DNA of 64,000 nucleotides from Engraulis encrasicolus (Eukaryota; Chordata; Actinopteri; Clupeiformes; Engraulidae): NCBI RefSeq assembly GCF_034702125.1, contig NC_085858.1, positions 54,707,624-54,771,623 on the forward strand, given 5' to 3'. The notes under the pieces are model-generated. The model had not been told where the DNA came from. It saw only the letters and a list, made by a program, of their open reading frames with translations, and searched no databases. How positions within the stretch are numbered: position 1 is the stretch's first letter; each line of letters starts with the position of its first letter. Shown piece by piece: positions 47,011-60,917 of this stretch. Both the position numbers and the translations under genes were made by a program.

Positions 47011-48950
47011 ATTAAATCTTGCATTCAACGATTTATTTCATTTCTTCACTTCTGTCAACATGTGGTTGTGTTAAATTATATTTACATTTAATTACACTGA
47101 ATATCAACAAATTGTTTCAATTCATTAGGCTATACATGGATTCTGAGTGTTTATCAACACAATGTTATGAGGAGGGGCAAGACACTGGCAGCCAACCACG
47201 TGAGCTAATTTTCTGACCGACAGCGGTTTCAACAATCAGAGGTTGGGTTGTGCGCAGTTAGTTTCGTGCAGTCAGGTTATAAACAAATTTTAGAACACAT
47301 GTATAGAATAGACTAATTCTGACTAGTTCGGTTTCTATATGCAACTCCTCTGGTGTGTTTTAGCCTGTAAACACAGTGGAGAGGACATGGACATAACTAA
47401 TTGCATTGGTCCAGTTACTTTGGAAGGTCAATTTGGAGCACTTCAACATCAATAACATCCCCTGAGTGGTACTAATCACAAACCATTACATAACAACAGA
47501 CACTAAAAAACAAACAATGGAGGACACTTTCAGGTTCCTGACGAGAGAGGAAAATTGTATAGAAAGCCAACATATAAAACGTTCTTAAATACAGAAGCCT
47601 ACTTTTTATGGGTCATTTTGTAATGCTATGTACAAATACAATGAATCTAATGAAGTAGTGACACACACAAGCGACTAAGTACTCTTGTGGTGTGGTGTAC
47701 CTCTATCTGACAGTAGATGGCTCTAAACTCATTCCCATTGAGCTGTTCCCTCCCCTCCTTCCCACAGACTCACACTGAAGGACTGATAACTGCATGGGCC
47801 TACCGGGCCCAGGCCCAGGGGCCCAAGAGCCAAGGGGGCCCCTGAATCCCAAGCCACCCCACTACAAAACCCACTTCATTATTGGTCTATATTTGTGTTC
47901 TCATATTGTATTAAAAATTATACTTGAAACTACTGTATTTTCAAAAATTCTCGGGGGAGAAACTACCGTGCCCTCAAACAACAAAGTCTCTCTAACAATT
48001 TTGGTTAAACCCCCACATTTTTTGGAACCTTGTGATGGAATGCAGGGGGGGAGCTTTCTTGTGCTTTCCCCATGGTGCCTGTAGAGTCATAATGCATCAC
48101 TGCTCACTCTCACTCACTCTAGGCTTTGGCACAGGTCCCTCTAGTGGTGGATGTGACACATCATAACTCACTATTTAATTACTGCAGGACCAGGCTATGT
48201 GGAGCTTTTAGGAAGAAGCAAGAAGAGAGCCCCACCGAGTCCAGAAATATGCCGGGCCTACTCAAGGATATGTCTGTTTTAGTTGAGACTAGTGTGGATG
48301 TAAAATATTGCTGTTAAGTTTTCTTTGGACGCAAATGTCCTTTTAGTAACTCTGTACTGAATATGTGTATTCCTGACACAGTGAAAAGCTGTTTTTATGA
48401 ATACTTGCTACTATGAGAAAAAAATTAAAACAACTCCAAGTAGCTTTCCTCTTTGGTCACATAGGCTGCAGTCTCGAAGTTGAATTGTTGTCTCTCAATC
48501 TAACTGCAGAAGCTGCCTTTCCCCGTGTCAATGAAGTTCTGAAATGAATTGGATTTGTAAGGATTTGGAAAGCACTGTACCTATACTAAGTGTTCATTTA
48601 AAGCCCCCACCAGATGCTGTATGGTGTTTTCAGTTTATTCCTTCTAGATCCAATATCCTCTGTATGCTCCACCTCGATGAACAGAAGAACAGCCATATCA
48701 TTAAGATTCAGATTCATGCATTCAATACTTTCAATACTTGAACAAACATGGAAGGTTAAAGATGCTGAATGTGCCATTTTTTTCTTACTGCTCATCTTGA
48801 TGCTCGATATTATCTTCACTCTTTCTGTGTTCTTCAAGTTAAATATAGTTTACAGACATGGTAGCTGTTAAATACCTACTCACTTGTGAATAAAAAACTT
48901 AAAATCCATACACATGTGAGCTTAATAACAGACAAGTAACAGACAAGAGT
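47011..48950. other. Intergenic; no gene seen
   Basis: A hAT-like fragment with CATGGGCCTACCGGGCCCAG lies at about 47793-48080. Open frames at 48126 and 48598-48871 have no recognisable motif. Confidence 0.4.
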
Positions 48951-48954
48951 CTTT

Positions 48955-49440
48955 AACACAGGGGTGGGGAAGCTTTTTCAATCAAGAGGCCACTTCAAAT
49001 TCCTCCAGGGGTCATAACAGTCCTCCAAGGGCCAAACTATGAACAAAAAACAGGATTTCCCCCTGCACGTTAGGCCTATATTGAAGGCAGCCTTTAAAAC
49101 AGACCCCATCTTCTCTTGGTCCCCTGAATATAACTTAATTATATAGCAAATATAATTTTGAAGATTCCTTTACAAAATATGTCATATTTCATGTTAAGGT
49201 GCATAACATTAACCTGTTAAGACACAGTTATAAATGTGCTGTTACCAGAATGGCAATGACCAAGCCCCAGTGCATTGCTAAAGGCCCTGTGTTATGCCAT
49301 AGCATTGTAGTACTATGGTAGTACACTTTTCAATGACTATTGCAGCGCACCTGGAGGTACAGCGTGCATTAGGGGGCTACAATTATATTGGGGGCCGGAT
49401 AAAACAGTCCTCAAGACATAGGAACCACACTCTTGCTTCA
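48955..49440. mobile_element. hAT-like element with a nested CCCCTTAA-family MITE
   Basis: Starts ACAGGGGTGGGGAAGC and resumes as GGGGGCCGGATAAAACAGTC after the MITE at about 49207-49381. The nested copy runs in reverse (TTAACCTGTTAAGACACAG ... GTGCATTAGGGGGC). Confidence 0.55.
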
Positions 49441-50060
49441 ACATCTCCAGTCTAGGAATGTTTCCAGTCTCTTCCTTTCAGCAACTTCCTGTCTATTCAC
49501 AACTATGCAACAGACACCACAAATCACTGTGAGCTGTTTTACACTGTTAAACTGTTTTACACTGTACAGAAAAAAGGGAGAGTTTCCAACAGAAAGGCAT
49601 TAAGACTTATTCCCACAAACCTTTCCAACAGAGACCATTCACTACATCATAGCATTAAATTAGAAGTATAACATGAGTGTTAATATGACATTGAAATTCC
49701 AATTATCATATAAATCAAAAAAGAAAAGCAACATTAGATCTGCTCATCCAACAACAGATGTATTATAAAACCTGTGTTCTGTTCAGGTCTGTAAAATGCT
49801 TTTGCTTTCTATTCTTCTTTTTTCTTTCTTTTTTAAAAACAAAAAAAACAAGCTATGGTTGGACATGTTTCTGCTGTATATTTTGTGTTGTTGTACTGCC
49901 ATAGCAGAAGATAGAAGTTGACATGAGATATATGTATTTTTTTTTTAAGTATCATGACTGTTAATAGGCTACATTGCCAAGGTCCTGAATGACCCCTCTA
50001 TATCCTTTACTGTTCTTTACTATTTCACTCTTGTATTTGGTTAATTAATACACAAGAAGA
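49441..50060. other. Intergenic; no gene seen
   Basis: AT-rich, no repeat or exon supported. Confidence 0.35.
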
Positions 50061-50067
50061 GTTAACC

Positions 50068-50245
50068 AGGCCTTGACGTGGCCAACCAGTAGGATACTCG
50101 TCTGACATGCAGCCGACCCGGGTTCGATTCCTGGGTCCTTTGCCGACCCCTCCCCATCTCTCTCCCCATTCACTTCCTGTTCACCTCTCAAGCCGTTCTA
50201 TCATCAATTAAGTCATAAAAAAGACCAAAAAATATCTTTAACAAG
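50068..50245 (+). mobile_element. tRNA-derived SINE
   Basis: A-box-like GTGGCCAACCAGTAGGATAC and B box GGTTCGATTCC, body CCCCATTCACTTCCTGTTCACC, and an A-rich tail. Same family as 54935 and 61296. Confidence 0.75.
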
Positions 50246-50450
50246 CAGGTTAACCAGTTAAGACAAGGCGTTTTAAATTTGCTGTTACCAGAATGGCAAC
50301 GACCAAGTCGTAGTGCATTACAAAAGCCCCTGTGTTAGGTCATAGTAGTGTAGTACTATGATAGTTAACTTTTTATTGGGGAGAGTAAACTTTTTTCAAT
50401 ATAGTGTTCCACTAGTGGAACCGTGTGCATTACCGGGCTACATGAATTTC
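50246..50450 (-). mobile_element. CCCCTTAA-family MITE, reverse copy
   Basis: GGTTAACCAGTTAAGACAAG, TTACCAGAATGGCAACGACC and GTGCATTACCGGGCTAC match the copy at 49207 with a small internal insertion. Confidence 0.6.
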
Positions 50451-50722
50451 TGAAATCTTGCGCTTACATGCTGGCCTTAACTCAGATAAATATGGTCCAC
50501 TAGGTTAGTAGGCTAGCATGCTACCTCCAGATTATTGCATGATTTCCTAGTATTTCCCACAGACCAAGTAGCATTGAGTGGTGTAATGGGGAAAAACACA
50601 TTGGGCCAGTGCGTGTATGTGTGTGCTCCCATTGACCTGCATGTGCGACTGTTGACTGTTACTCAGTTTATATTCTGTGGTGCTCCCCCACAAAATGGTC
50701 TATGTGTGGGAAACACTGAATC

Positions 50723-50898
50723 CAGGGCTCTAAATTAACTATTGTTTCATCACCATGGAAAATGGCTTGTAGATATTAATAACTAATTATTATTTAATTG
50801 AATGATTATTAACACACAGACTAATGGGTCAAAGTGGCTAGCAAGTATTCTTTTCTACCAACCAAACAGAATTTGGCTGGTGCTAATTTAGAGCCCTG
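50723..50898. mobile_element. hAT-like MITE
   Basis: Ends CAGGGCTCTAAATTAAC and GCTAATTTAGAGCCCTG, close inverted repeats; no clear target duplication. Confidence 0.65.
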
Positions 50899-51425
50899 AC
50901 TACTGCAATACATTCTACCATTACTTTTTAGGAGACTTGGCCTATTAGTCTTCATTGCTGTTTCACATTGTCACCAATTTGTAGATGGTGGCTCTTATCA
51001 TGACTCTCTGAAGTCCCTACAGCTTTGTCCTTTTTCAATGATAATGAATGTAATTGACTTTGTTTCTGATCTGTTCTTGAGTTTCTTGAGGTGGCCATAT
51101 CATGTGCTGCTCCTGATGTCTACGCCACAACGGCAGGCCGCGTCTATTTAAAGTAATGCCTACAAGCTGCACGCCTGGCCTGCCCTGCAGTGTTAATGAC
51201 TAGGTGTGTCTAACAAAATTAATTTTAACCCAATAGGTTAACTCTGTCACAAAGAGAAAAATGTGTTTCTCTCAGAGGGTCAGGTGGGGTTAGATACTGT
51301 AACTTTGCTTTCTTCAGAAATCTCAACCTCAACCTTTAAAAAAAGTGTCATGTGATGCTATAGTTTGAATTAGTCACCTATCATGATATATGATACAATT
51401 CTTCTTGATAAGGACAGATGGCCCA

Positions 51426-52315
51426 TATACACTCGCCGGTCACTTTATTGGGTACACCTCGCTAGTACCGGGTTGAACCCCCTTTCAGAACTGCCTTAAC
51501 GGCCTGCAGAAAATACACAGGTATGTGACATGGCAACAATGCTCAATTGGTAATAAAGGGCCCAAAATGTGCTACGACAATATGCCCCACACTATTAAAC
51601 CACTAACCAGAACTGTTGATGCAAAGGCAGGGTCGATCCATGTTTTCATGGTGTTTACACCAAATTCTGTCCTGCGCATCTTAGTGTCGCGGTACAGAAA
51701 TTGAGACTCATAAGACCAGGCAAGTGTTCCAATCTTGTATTGTCCAATTTTGGTGATCCTGTGTTAATTGTACACTCAGTTCCTGTTCTTGACAGGAGTG
51801 GTACAAAGTGTGGTCTGCTTCTGTAACCCATCTGCCTCAAGTTTCGCACTCAGAGATGCTCTTCTGCATACTTTGGTAGTGGCAACTTTGTGGTTATTTA
51901 AGTTACTGTTGCCTTTCTATCAGATCGGGAAAAAAACTCAGACCAGCCTGCCTGGCATCAACTACCATGTCACATTCAAAGTCACGTAGCCCCTTAATGT
52001 GCGCCGTACCTCCTGTGGCAGGCTGTAATAGACATTGAAAGTTAACTACTATAGTACTACACTACTATGACGGGGCCTTTAGTAATACATTACGACTTGG
52101 TCATTGCCATTCTGGTAACAGCTCATTTTATAAAGCAGTGTCTTAAGGGGTTAAATCCCTTTTCTTCCCCCTTTCAATGCTTGGCTTAAACTGTAGTAGA
52201 TTGTCTTGACCATACAATCCTAAAAGCATTGAGTTGCTGCCATGATTTGCTAATGAGAAATTTGCGTCAATTAGCAGTTGGACAGTTGTGCCTAACACAT
52301 TGGCTGGTGAGTGTA
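51426..52315 (-). pseudogene. Second Tc1-like relic, split by a MITE
   Basis: TATACACTCGCCGGTCACTT on the left and TGGCTGGTGAGTGTA on the right are the transposon ends. On the minus strand a frame at 51655-51849 reads RNLRQMGYRSRPHFVPLLS, the same transposase block as in the relic at 17159. Heavily decayed. The MITE at 51987-52157 lies inside it. Confidence 0.65.
51987..52157 (+). mobile_element. CCCCTTAA-family MITE copy
   Basis: From AGCCCCTTAATGTGCGCC to GTGTCTTAAGGGGTTAA with ACTTGGTCATTGCCATTCTG inside. It interrupts the Tc1-like relic. Confidence 0.7.
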
Positions 52316-53440
52316 GGCTACTGAAAAGTTGGATTATGGATAAGACATATATGCGTCAGGATTTTAAACGTTTTTTTTTTTATATATCTCAAATATTATA
52401 TAATGAAATCCTCAAATAGGCAAAAGTCAAAAGGACGGACATCATCCAAGAGTTGTTACAGGTTCACTGATAGCAAGTGTTGGAATGTGCAGTTTTTGTG
52501 CGGTAAATGTGAAGCTCAGGTAATTTTCCATTTCAATTTGAAATAGAACATGAATGGACACATTCATGCGTATATTATCTGTAATCTGTCTGGTATGCAT
52601 TCATTCATTCATTCATTCATTAAAAAAAATCTCATCCAGACACAACCGAAACTCACAGACAAACAAGACGTCACGTGATGACTTACACAGTAAGTGTTAC
52701 GTTGGACATACCTGCTTATCCACAAAAATCCAGCATTTCTGTGTGTGTGTGTGCGAGTGGAGACAGGGAAATGTCTTTTCTTACCACAGGGGAGGAGAAA
52801 CTCTTAATTCCGCTGCTCCTATTCTATAATCTAATCACACAGGATTCTCAAGTTTAATGAAATTAAAATATCGTCCAGCATTTTGGCTTAATAAGCCATT
52901 TCCCCTATAGCACTGGACGGCCCAAACTCCCACCACCCCTCATCCTGACTGTTTTCCCCCCTCTTCTTCCCCTTTCCCCCTCCTCCTCCTCATCGCAGAG
53001 GCACTCACACGATCCATGTTTTGATACTATCTTTGAAAATGGGCCGAAGTTGGACTTTTTAACCTTCTGTGAAAAAAGAGCTGGGATTTTCCTCCCCAGA
53101 CAGATAAAAAGGGTTTTTTTGGTGGGCAGGGGAGCCAATTCACAGCACAGCCACCCCCAGGCCTCCGGGCTATCAGCTTTATTAGATGGTGGGCTCATTT
53201 TGTGGGCTGGTAAAAAGGAGTGGGGTGGAGGGGGTGGTGGTGGAGGGCAAGGGAGGGGGGCAACGTGACGGCCATTAATGTGTACGATGGTGAGGAACAG
53301 GGAAGCCCACAGGGAGGGACAAAGGGCTCCGTTGTCCCGGGCCCAGAATTGAGTACTCATTAGACAGTATCCACTAAGTGGGGGAGCCTTTCCAGATGAC
53401 TTTGTCCTGGGCCCGGCCAAAGCTGTCAACGGTCCTGGTG
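52316..53440. other. Intergenic; no gene seen
   Basis: Contains (CATT)n at 52598-52620 and a hAT-like GGGCCCAG...GGGCCCGGCC fragment at 53335-53420. No exon supported. Confidence 0.4.
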
Positions 53441-53580
53441 AGAAGAGGGACTGGGGAGGGGGACTGAGGAGGGGGAGGGGGGAGGGTTGTTAGGGAGGGG
53501 AAGGGGACTGAGGGGGGGGGGGGGGGGGGTTAGAGGGGGGGGGGGGGGGGGGGGGGGGGGGAGTTAGGGACGGGAAGGGC
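53441..53580. repeat. G-run tract (potential G-quadruplex)
   Basis: Dense runs of 4-28 guanines, including two very long ones at about 53512-53530 and 53536-53562. The exact length of the homopolymers may be a sequencing estimate. Confidence 0.85.
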
Positions 53581-53734
53581 AGTGGTGGGGATCCATAGTG
53601 ATGCTATTGTGCATTGTTGCTGCCCGTGAAATGCCTGTAGCCAACAGAGATTCATTGTGTGACCGATAACTGCCCACTGCAGTGCTAATTATGGGGATGG
53701 GTTAGTCTCCATCACTCACTCAGTCACCCCTTTT

Positions 53735-54012
53735 CTATCTCTCTCCCTCTTTCCTTCTCTGCATCTCTCTCCCTCTTTCCTTCTCTGCATCTCTCTCCCT
53801 CTTTCCTTCTCTGCATCTCTCTCCCTCCTCTCTCTCTCTTTCTCTCTTTCTCTCTCTCTTTCTCTCGCTCCCTCCTTCTCTCTCTTCTCTCCCTCTCCCC
53901 CTCTCTTTCCTTCTCTGCATCTCTCTCCCTCCTTCTCTCTCTCTCTCTCTCCCTCCTTCTCTCTCTTCTCTCCCTCTCCCCCTCTCCCTCCTTCTCTCCC
54001 TCTCCCCTTCTT
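53735..54012. repeat. Polypyrimidine minisatellite, 26-bp units then (TC)n
   Basis: CTCTCTCCCTCTTTCCTTCT-type units with GCAT at 53761, 53787 and 53813 show a 26-bp period; diverged TC-rich sequence follows. Confidence 0.85.
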
Positions 54013-54197
54013 TCCTGTTAGTCTTCACCCCTCACCCGTCTCTGTGTCTTCTCTTCAGACATGTTTTCTGGCTTCCTGTTGTCCCCAGCCTTGTGCCGCT
54101 CCTTGGCTGATCCTGACGACACTTCATCACTTTTTCCTGTTCCTTTGGTGCTGTCTGATGCCTGAAGTGATTAATGTCCGTGACATGCTCCTCACTC

Positions 54198-54404
54198 CCC
54201 CCCCCCCCCCCCCCCCCCCTTCCCTGGGCCCCCCAACTCCCCCCACGAGCCCACCCCCTGCCCTGGGCACCCCAACTCGCCCCACGCCCCCCCCCTGCTC
54301 TGGGCACCCAAACTCCCCCCACCCCCACCCCCTTCTCTGGGCACCCCAACAAACCCCTGTGCAGCCAGCTCCCCCTTTCAATCTGCAGCTGTGGGCCTCA
54401 ACAG

Positions 54405-54447
<43 letters not shown>

Positions 54448-54464
54448 TACACACACATTATATA

Positions 54465-54516
<52 letters not shown>

Positions 54517-54534
54517 ACACACACACACATACAC

Positions 54535-54598
<64 letters not shown>
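54198..54598. repeat. C-run, (TC)n and (AC)n block
   Basis: A ~22-base C-run near 54198-54220, CCCCAACTCCCCCCAC-type repeats to 54355, (TC)n at 54407-54442 and (AC)n at 54461-54598 with a few interruptions. Confidence 0.9.
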
Positions 54599-54599
<1 letters not shown>

Positions 54600-54934
54600 A
54601 TCCATCCTATTTTTCATCCAATGTATCTTTCTCACACTCTCTCTCACCCAAACATCCTCTGCCCTTCTCCTCCAGCCTCTCACACACATACACACTCCTT
54701 CTCCTCATCCCACATGTTCCAATCTCTAGTCATTTATTCCACTATTTATCAGGCTAGTTGTGCAACACTTTAGTCGGGATATTGAGGACCCTCTCATAGA
54801 CCACCAGTGCTGTTGGGGTCAACTCCAACTAAGGTCTAGTCTACTGTAATCGAAAGGTTTTTGAAAAAAATCCAATATTTTTGTGTATTGTTTGGGCCTC
54901 GTGTCCACATGGCATCAACAATTTGGCTACCCTA

Positions 54935-55077
54935 GGGCCCTGCCGTGGCCACCCAGTAAGGCACTTGTCTGCCATGCGGCCGACCCGGGTTCAATTCCCA
55001 GCTCGGATCCCGTCTCTCTCCCCATTCGCTTCCTGTCCACCTCTCATACTTTCCTGTCAATAAAGTACAAAAAAAAA
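54935..55077 (+). mobile_element. tRNA-derived SINE, 12-bp TSD
   Basis: Flanked by TTGGCTACCCTA at 54923-54934 and 55078-55089. Has CCGTGGCCACCCAGTAAGG (A box) and GGGTTCAATTCCC (B box), ending AATAAAGTACAAAAAAAAA. Confidence 0.9.
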
Positions 55078-55427
55078 TTGGCTACCCTACAACGATGTTT
55101 TTTGAGAACGGGTTCTAAGCCACCTCCACTACTGAGTCCCCCTCTTTGGGTTCATGTGTAAACCTGTTCCCTCCCCCTCCTCTCTTCTCCTCTCAGGTGA
55201 GGCAGCACAGGTGTATGGTTTCAGATTCCACACATATTTTCAGGTGATGGAGAAGAAGTCTTACTGACTGAAATCAGGACATCATGCCTCCCTGCTCCAA
55301 CTCAACTGCCTCCTGCCACTGCGTCTAACCAACCGTTGGAAAACATTTCAGTTGAATCTGAATTAAACTTAAACCAATAACTGAGGATAAAAATAAATAA
55401 AGGGAAGCTCATATGGCAGTGTATAAC

Positions 55428-56629
<1,202 letters not shown>

Positions 56630-56815
56630 AACCCCTTTGCACAGAGACGACATATATGTTATAACGGTATTGTCCTCAAAATTGCAATGACCAAGTCTTA
56701 ATCTGTTACGTTAGCCTCTCTGTAATGTCATAGCAATGTTGTTATGATATAGTTGAGTCTATCCAGCAAAGTGTGAGCAGACCTGCCGGCGGACCCATCT
56801 GCACAAAGAGGCTAC
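56630..56815 (+). mobile_element. TTGGTCATTACC-family MITE, second subfamily
   Basis: ACCCCTTTGCACAGAGACGA, TTATAACGG, CATAGCAATGTTGTTATGATA and GCAAAGTGTGAGCAG match 61110-61270 and, in reverse, 5041-5205. Confidence 0.55.
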
Positions 56816-56833
56816 GGGACTCTTCAAGTCCTT

Positions 56834-57016
56834 ACTTCTATTATTTATTTTTTTAAACCTTTTTGTCTTTTATGCCTTTCTTTTTGATACAGGAGAGACA
56901 GGGAATGAGGGGTAGTGAGAGACAGGGAGGAATCGCAAAATGACCCGGGCAACAATCAAACCCGGGTCACCGACATAGCAGTCCAGTGCCCAGCAGTCTG
57001 AGCCACGGCCTGGCCA
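56834..57016 (-). mobile_element. SINE, reverse copy, 9-bp TSD
   Basis: Flanked by CAAGTCCTT at 56825-56833 and 57017-57025. The reverse strand has a B-box-like GGGTTTGATTG and a GCCGTGGCTCAG head. Related to 42774. Confidence 0.75.
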
Positions 57017-57036
57017 CAAGTCCTTGCTGTTAACAA

Positions 57037-57340
57037 GGAGTATGCCACTATTTTGGGGCTTAATACAGTTAAAACCGTTGGCTGGGGTTTATAAAGGTGG
57101 TAAAGTGTCTAATTTTTCATGTTAAGCGTTGTCTTGCTTTAAGACAAGTTAAAAGAGGGAATATGCGCTAAGCATGCCACACGGATCCATTGACATCCAC
57201 TAGCTTAGCGACATGCTCCCTCTTTTAACTTGTCTTAAAGCAAGACAATGGCTTACATGAAAAATTAGACACTTTACCACCTCTATAAACCCTGGCCAAC
57301 GATTTTAACTGTATTAAGCCCCAAAATAGTGGCATACTCC
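57037..57340. mobile_element. Palindromic MITE, ~130-bp arms
   Basis: Arms start GGAGTATGCCACTATTTTGG and continue with TAGACACTTTACCACC and TTTAACTTGTCTTAAAGC. Flanks GTTAACAA (57029-57036) and TTTAACAA (57341-57348) agree at 7 of 8 bases, consistent with a hAT-type duplication. Confidence 0.8.
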
Positions 57341-57489
57341 TTTAACAAGGAGTGGTGAGTACTAGGCAGCTGGTCTGGAGGCCCCTGCAGCTCGGGGAAG
57401 TTAGATGGGCTCAAGGCAGTTGGCTACCCTTGCCTACAACCACCCCTGCAGATATCAATAACAGATACATGTTACAGATTCCCTACTTT

Positions 57490-57657
57490 AACCCTTTAAT
57501 GCACGCTGTACCTGCAGTGGCATGCTGTAGTAATCATTGAAAAGTGAACTATACTGCAATGCTATGACATATCACAGGGCCTTTAGTAATGCACTATGAC
57601 TTGGTCATTGCCATTCTGATAACAGCAAATTTATAATGCCGTGTTCTAACAGGTTAA
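57490..57657 (+). mobile_element. CCCCTTAA-family MITE copy
   Basis: TTAACCCTTTAATGCACGCT to GTTCTAACAGGTTAAA with GACTTGGTCATTGCCATTCT inside. Confidence 0.7.
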
Positions 57658-58202
57658 ATGATGTACTCAAGCAAAAATGGAGGGAACAAATGTGCCAATA
57701 ATTGGTCAAGACCATCACCTATCAGACAACATTGTGAAAGAATCTGCCTAATAATACCACCACCACCACCACCATCACCACTGTGCATCATTGTCAAGCA
57801 CTGTGTTCTCTGTCTAACACGTTCTCAAGGCACCAAATGCCATGTTTGCCTCATTGTAAAACTGTCTCGCTTCATTACGGGAAAAGAAATGCCCATGCTA
57901 GTGACATTGCTAAACATGCCCTCGAGGGAATGGGGGGAGGAGGAGGGTGGGAGCGAGCGAGAGAAATGAATTAAATCAATAATTACGCCTCCAGTGAGGT
58001 GGTGTGAGGAAATGTTATCAGCTTCATAAATGCCCTGCTATAACAGCACATTTTTCCCACTCTGCTGCCAGAGACGCACAAGCGAACGCATTGTTGTCCA
58101 GTGAATGCATCAAGACTGATGTCATTCCTGACCAACACAACTGTGTCAGTGGCAGTGCTTGTCTGCAACAGTTGTGGAGCGGAGCCACCACAACAGTCGG
58201 TC

Positions 58203-58204
<2 letters not shown>

Positions 58205-58270
<66 letters not shown>
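58205..58270. repeat. (AG)n microsatellite
   Basis: About 65 bp of AG. Glu/Arg frames are artefacts. Confidence 0.95.
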
Positions 58271-58278
<8 letters not shown>

Positions 58279-58582
58279 TTAGAGGGCCAATACCCAGAAA
58301 TTAACCAGCCATTACCAGGAAGATTCTATTATAATCACGTATTTGCACAAAGCTTCCACAGGGTAAGTATGTATGTGGACATAGTGTGTGTGTGCATAGA
58401 ACCTGTCCTCACGAGAAAGTGTGGCAGTGTAACAGACACAAGGAATGATGGGAAGACTGTTGTGTGGTACCAGGGAAATACCCTCTGTGCAGTCGTCGTT
58501 TTATAATGGTGCTTTAGCTGTATTGGTTTGTTTTGCTTGATTGTGTGAATGTTAACAAGACAATCCGTAAAATGTATTTTAA

Positions 58583-58941
58583 AGGGACACTGTGTGAGAT
58601 TTTTTGTTGTTTATTTCCAGAATTCATGCTGCCCATTCACTAATGTTACCTTTTTAATGAATACTTACCACCAGCATCAAATTCTAAGTATTCATTATGA
58701 CTGGAAAAATTGCACTTTTCATACATGAAAAGGGGGATCTTCTCCATGGTCCGCCATTTTGAATTTCCAAAATTAGCCATTTTTAGCTGCAAAAATGACT
58801 GTACTTGGACCATAGTAGAAAATATTTGTTTAGTACTTAGTAAACTTTCATGTAAAGATCAAATTTGGCAATAGGCAGCCCAATTTCAATAAGCAGCATA
58901 GTTGCAGTACCTTTTTTGACCATTTCCTGCACAGTGTCCCT
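58583..58941. mobile_element. MITE with AGGGACACTG ends, copy 2
   Basis: Near-identical along its length to 12213-12569; inverted ends AGGGACACTGTGTGAGA and CACAGTGTCCCT, with TTTAA-like flanks on both sides. Confidence 0.8.
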
Positions 58942-60100
58942 TTAATGTTAGTAATTGTTTGGTATGTAATAGTGGCTGACATCATGTGAAAAGGAAGTTT
59001 TTTCTTACCCCTGTTGCCACCAGGGGCCACATCTGAGTGTCCTATTCAGTGTGACTATATATCACATATCTTGGGCCTAAAACCCTTTATGCCTCCTTAA
59101 TCTCTACTTGGCTCTTCTTTCAACTCCTTCATATCATTTTTCTTTACATCTACTTATAGCCTATATATTATCTTGTCTTTTTTGTTATTTCTCTATTATT
59201 TTGTTTCTATCTTTTCTACCTCACTCCATTATTTTTTATTTTTTAACATTGTTGTTTATCCATTTGTTAAGTTGTTGAGCTGCATGCCTTGTATGAAATT
59301 GTGCTATACAAATACAGTGATTATTATTTATTATTATTATGTGAACTTACTAACTACTAACTATTTGACCTAAAAGACACATGCTGAGCAAAATCAAAGG
59401 TCTACTAGTTCCTTTTTATGATTCTATCAATAATAAAGGCCTTATTAGCAACAAACAAGACATTTGTGAATACACACCTACCAAACGATTGACTTTACTT
59501 TAAGTAACAGTCCGCTCTTTTTTATTTTCACATATTTACAGTATTTCCAACCATTATTCATGAATGTGCATATCATTTTCTTCTCAGTGCTTTCAGGACT
59601 TGGTATCAGAATTATTAGCATAGCTAAGCATAATCACTGATAGTAAATGGGATCATTAGCATCAAGCCACAAGTGATCACAGGATTAAATAGCTCTTTCG
59701 CACTCTGATGAATTTCACATTCATTTTAAAGTACTTTATAAGTAATGATGTTTTGTTTGGTCCCATAGGCTTGCACTGCCACTCATTTGTTGGCTATATA
59801 GGCCTACTGTTGAACTAGGCAATGAAATTAACTACATATGAGCAATTTCTTGAAATGAAGTGGACTGTTCCTTAACATATCCCTTATACAGTTAGGCATT
59901 TATTAGAAACTAACATGTGAACCCCTTTTTAAAGTGTTACAGTAGTTATAAATCTTAGCATGTGTTGTGAAAATAACAGATTATAGGGATTGTATGTTCA
60001 TAGTGGATATGGATGTAAATAAAGCTACACTGATCGCACAGGTGTACCAACATACATGCAAATGTATCTCTGCCTTTTGTTTTGCATGTAAAGATGCAGC
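58942..60100. other. Intergenic; no gene seen
   Basis: AT-rich with a (TTATTA) run near 59320. No repeat or exon supported. Confidence 0.35.
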
Positions 60101-60188
60101 TGAGAGAGAGGGGGGGGAGTGTGTGTGTGAGGGAGACACAGAGAGTGAGAGAGTCTGAGAAAGTCAGAGAGTAAGTGACAGTACAACA

Positions 60189-60277
<89 letters not shown>

Positions 60278-60319
60278 TGTGTGCATGCGTGTACGCAATC
60301 CGCGGCTGGCTCGGGGGCA

Positions 60320-60412
<93 letters not shown>
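60100..60412. repeat. (GA)n and (GT)n block
   Basis: Purine-rich from 60100, (GA)n at 60200-60275 with CAGA breaks, then ~90 bp of (GT)n at 60322-60411. Confidence 0.95.
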
Positions 60413-60789
60413 CAGCTGTGGGCCCTGTGTTTGAACCCGCGCTCACATGGGCCGAGCGAGGCAGGGCCGCAGGGCGAGGAGACGATGGGAGAGGAGGAGG
60501 GGAGGGAGAGGGGAGAGGGAGGGGGAGGTTGCCACCGACCAACTCTCCATCTCCCTATCCCCTTTCATCTCCCCAGCATGGCCACCAACAACGGGGCCTT
60601 TCATTCGGGCATCTCTGCGGCCGCCCTCAGACCCCCCGCCCCGAGGCCCCCACCCTTTCACGCTGCTTAATTCAATGTTCCGAGAAGAACTCATGATTGG
60701 AAAGTGACTCGTTTTTTTTTCTCCTTCTTCTTCTTCCTCGTCTTCCTCCAGCTCATCTCTAGTCTCTATGCTGACCTACCCCCTTCCTC

Positions 60790-60825
60790 CACATAAACAC
60801 ACACACACAGACACACACAGACACA

Positions 60826-60916
<91 letters not shown>
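60790..60916. repeat. (AC)n microsatellite
   Basis: About 125 bp of AC repeats with a few AG breaks at the left; preceded by a TTC/TCC-rich tract at 60710-60755. Confidence 0.95.

Positions 60917-60917
<1 letters not shown>

Noticed and set aside
48126..48871. Small frames downstream of kcnj4
   Set aside because: No motifs, no splice logic, no codon bias evident by eye.
50068..50245. tRNA gene
   Set aside because: A and B boxes are present, but the sequence does not fold as a tRNA and belongs to a repeated SINE family with TSDs.
53735..54028. Glu/Arg-rich 97-residue minus-strand frame
   Set aside because: Translation of a polypyrimidine minisatellite.
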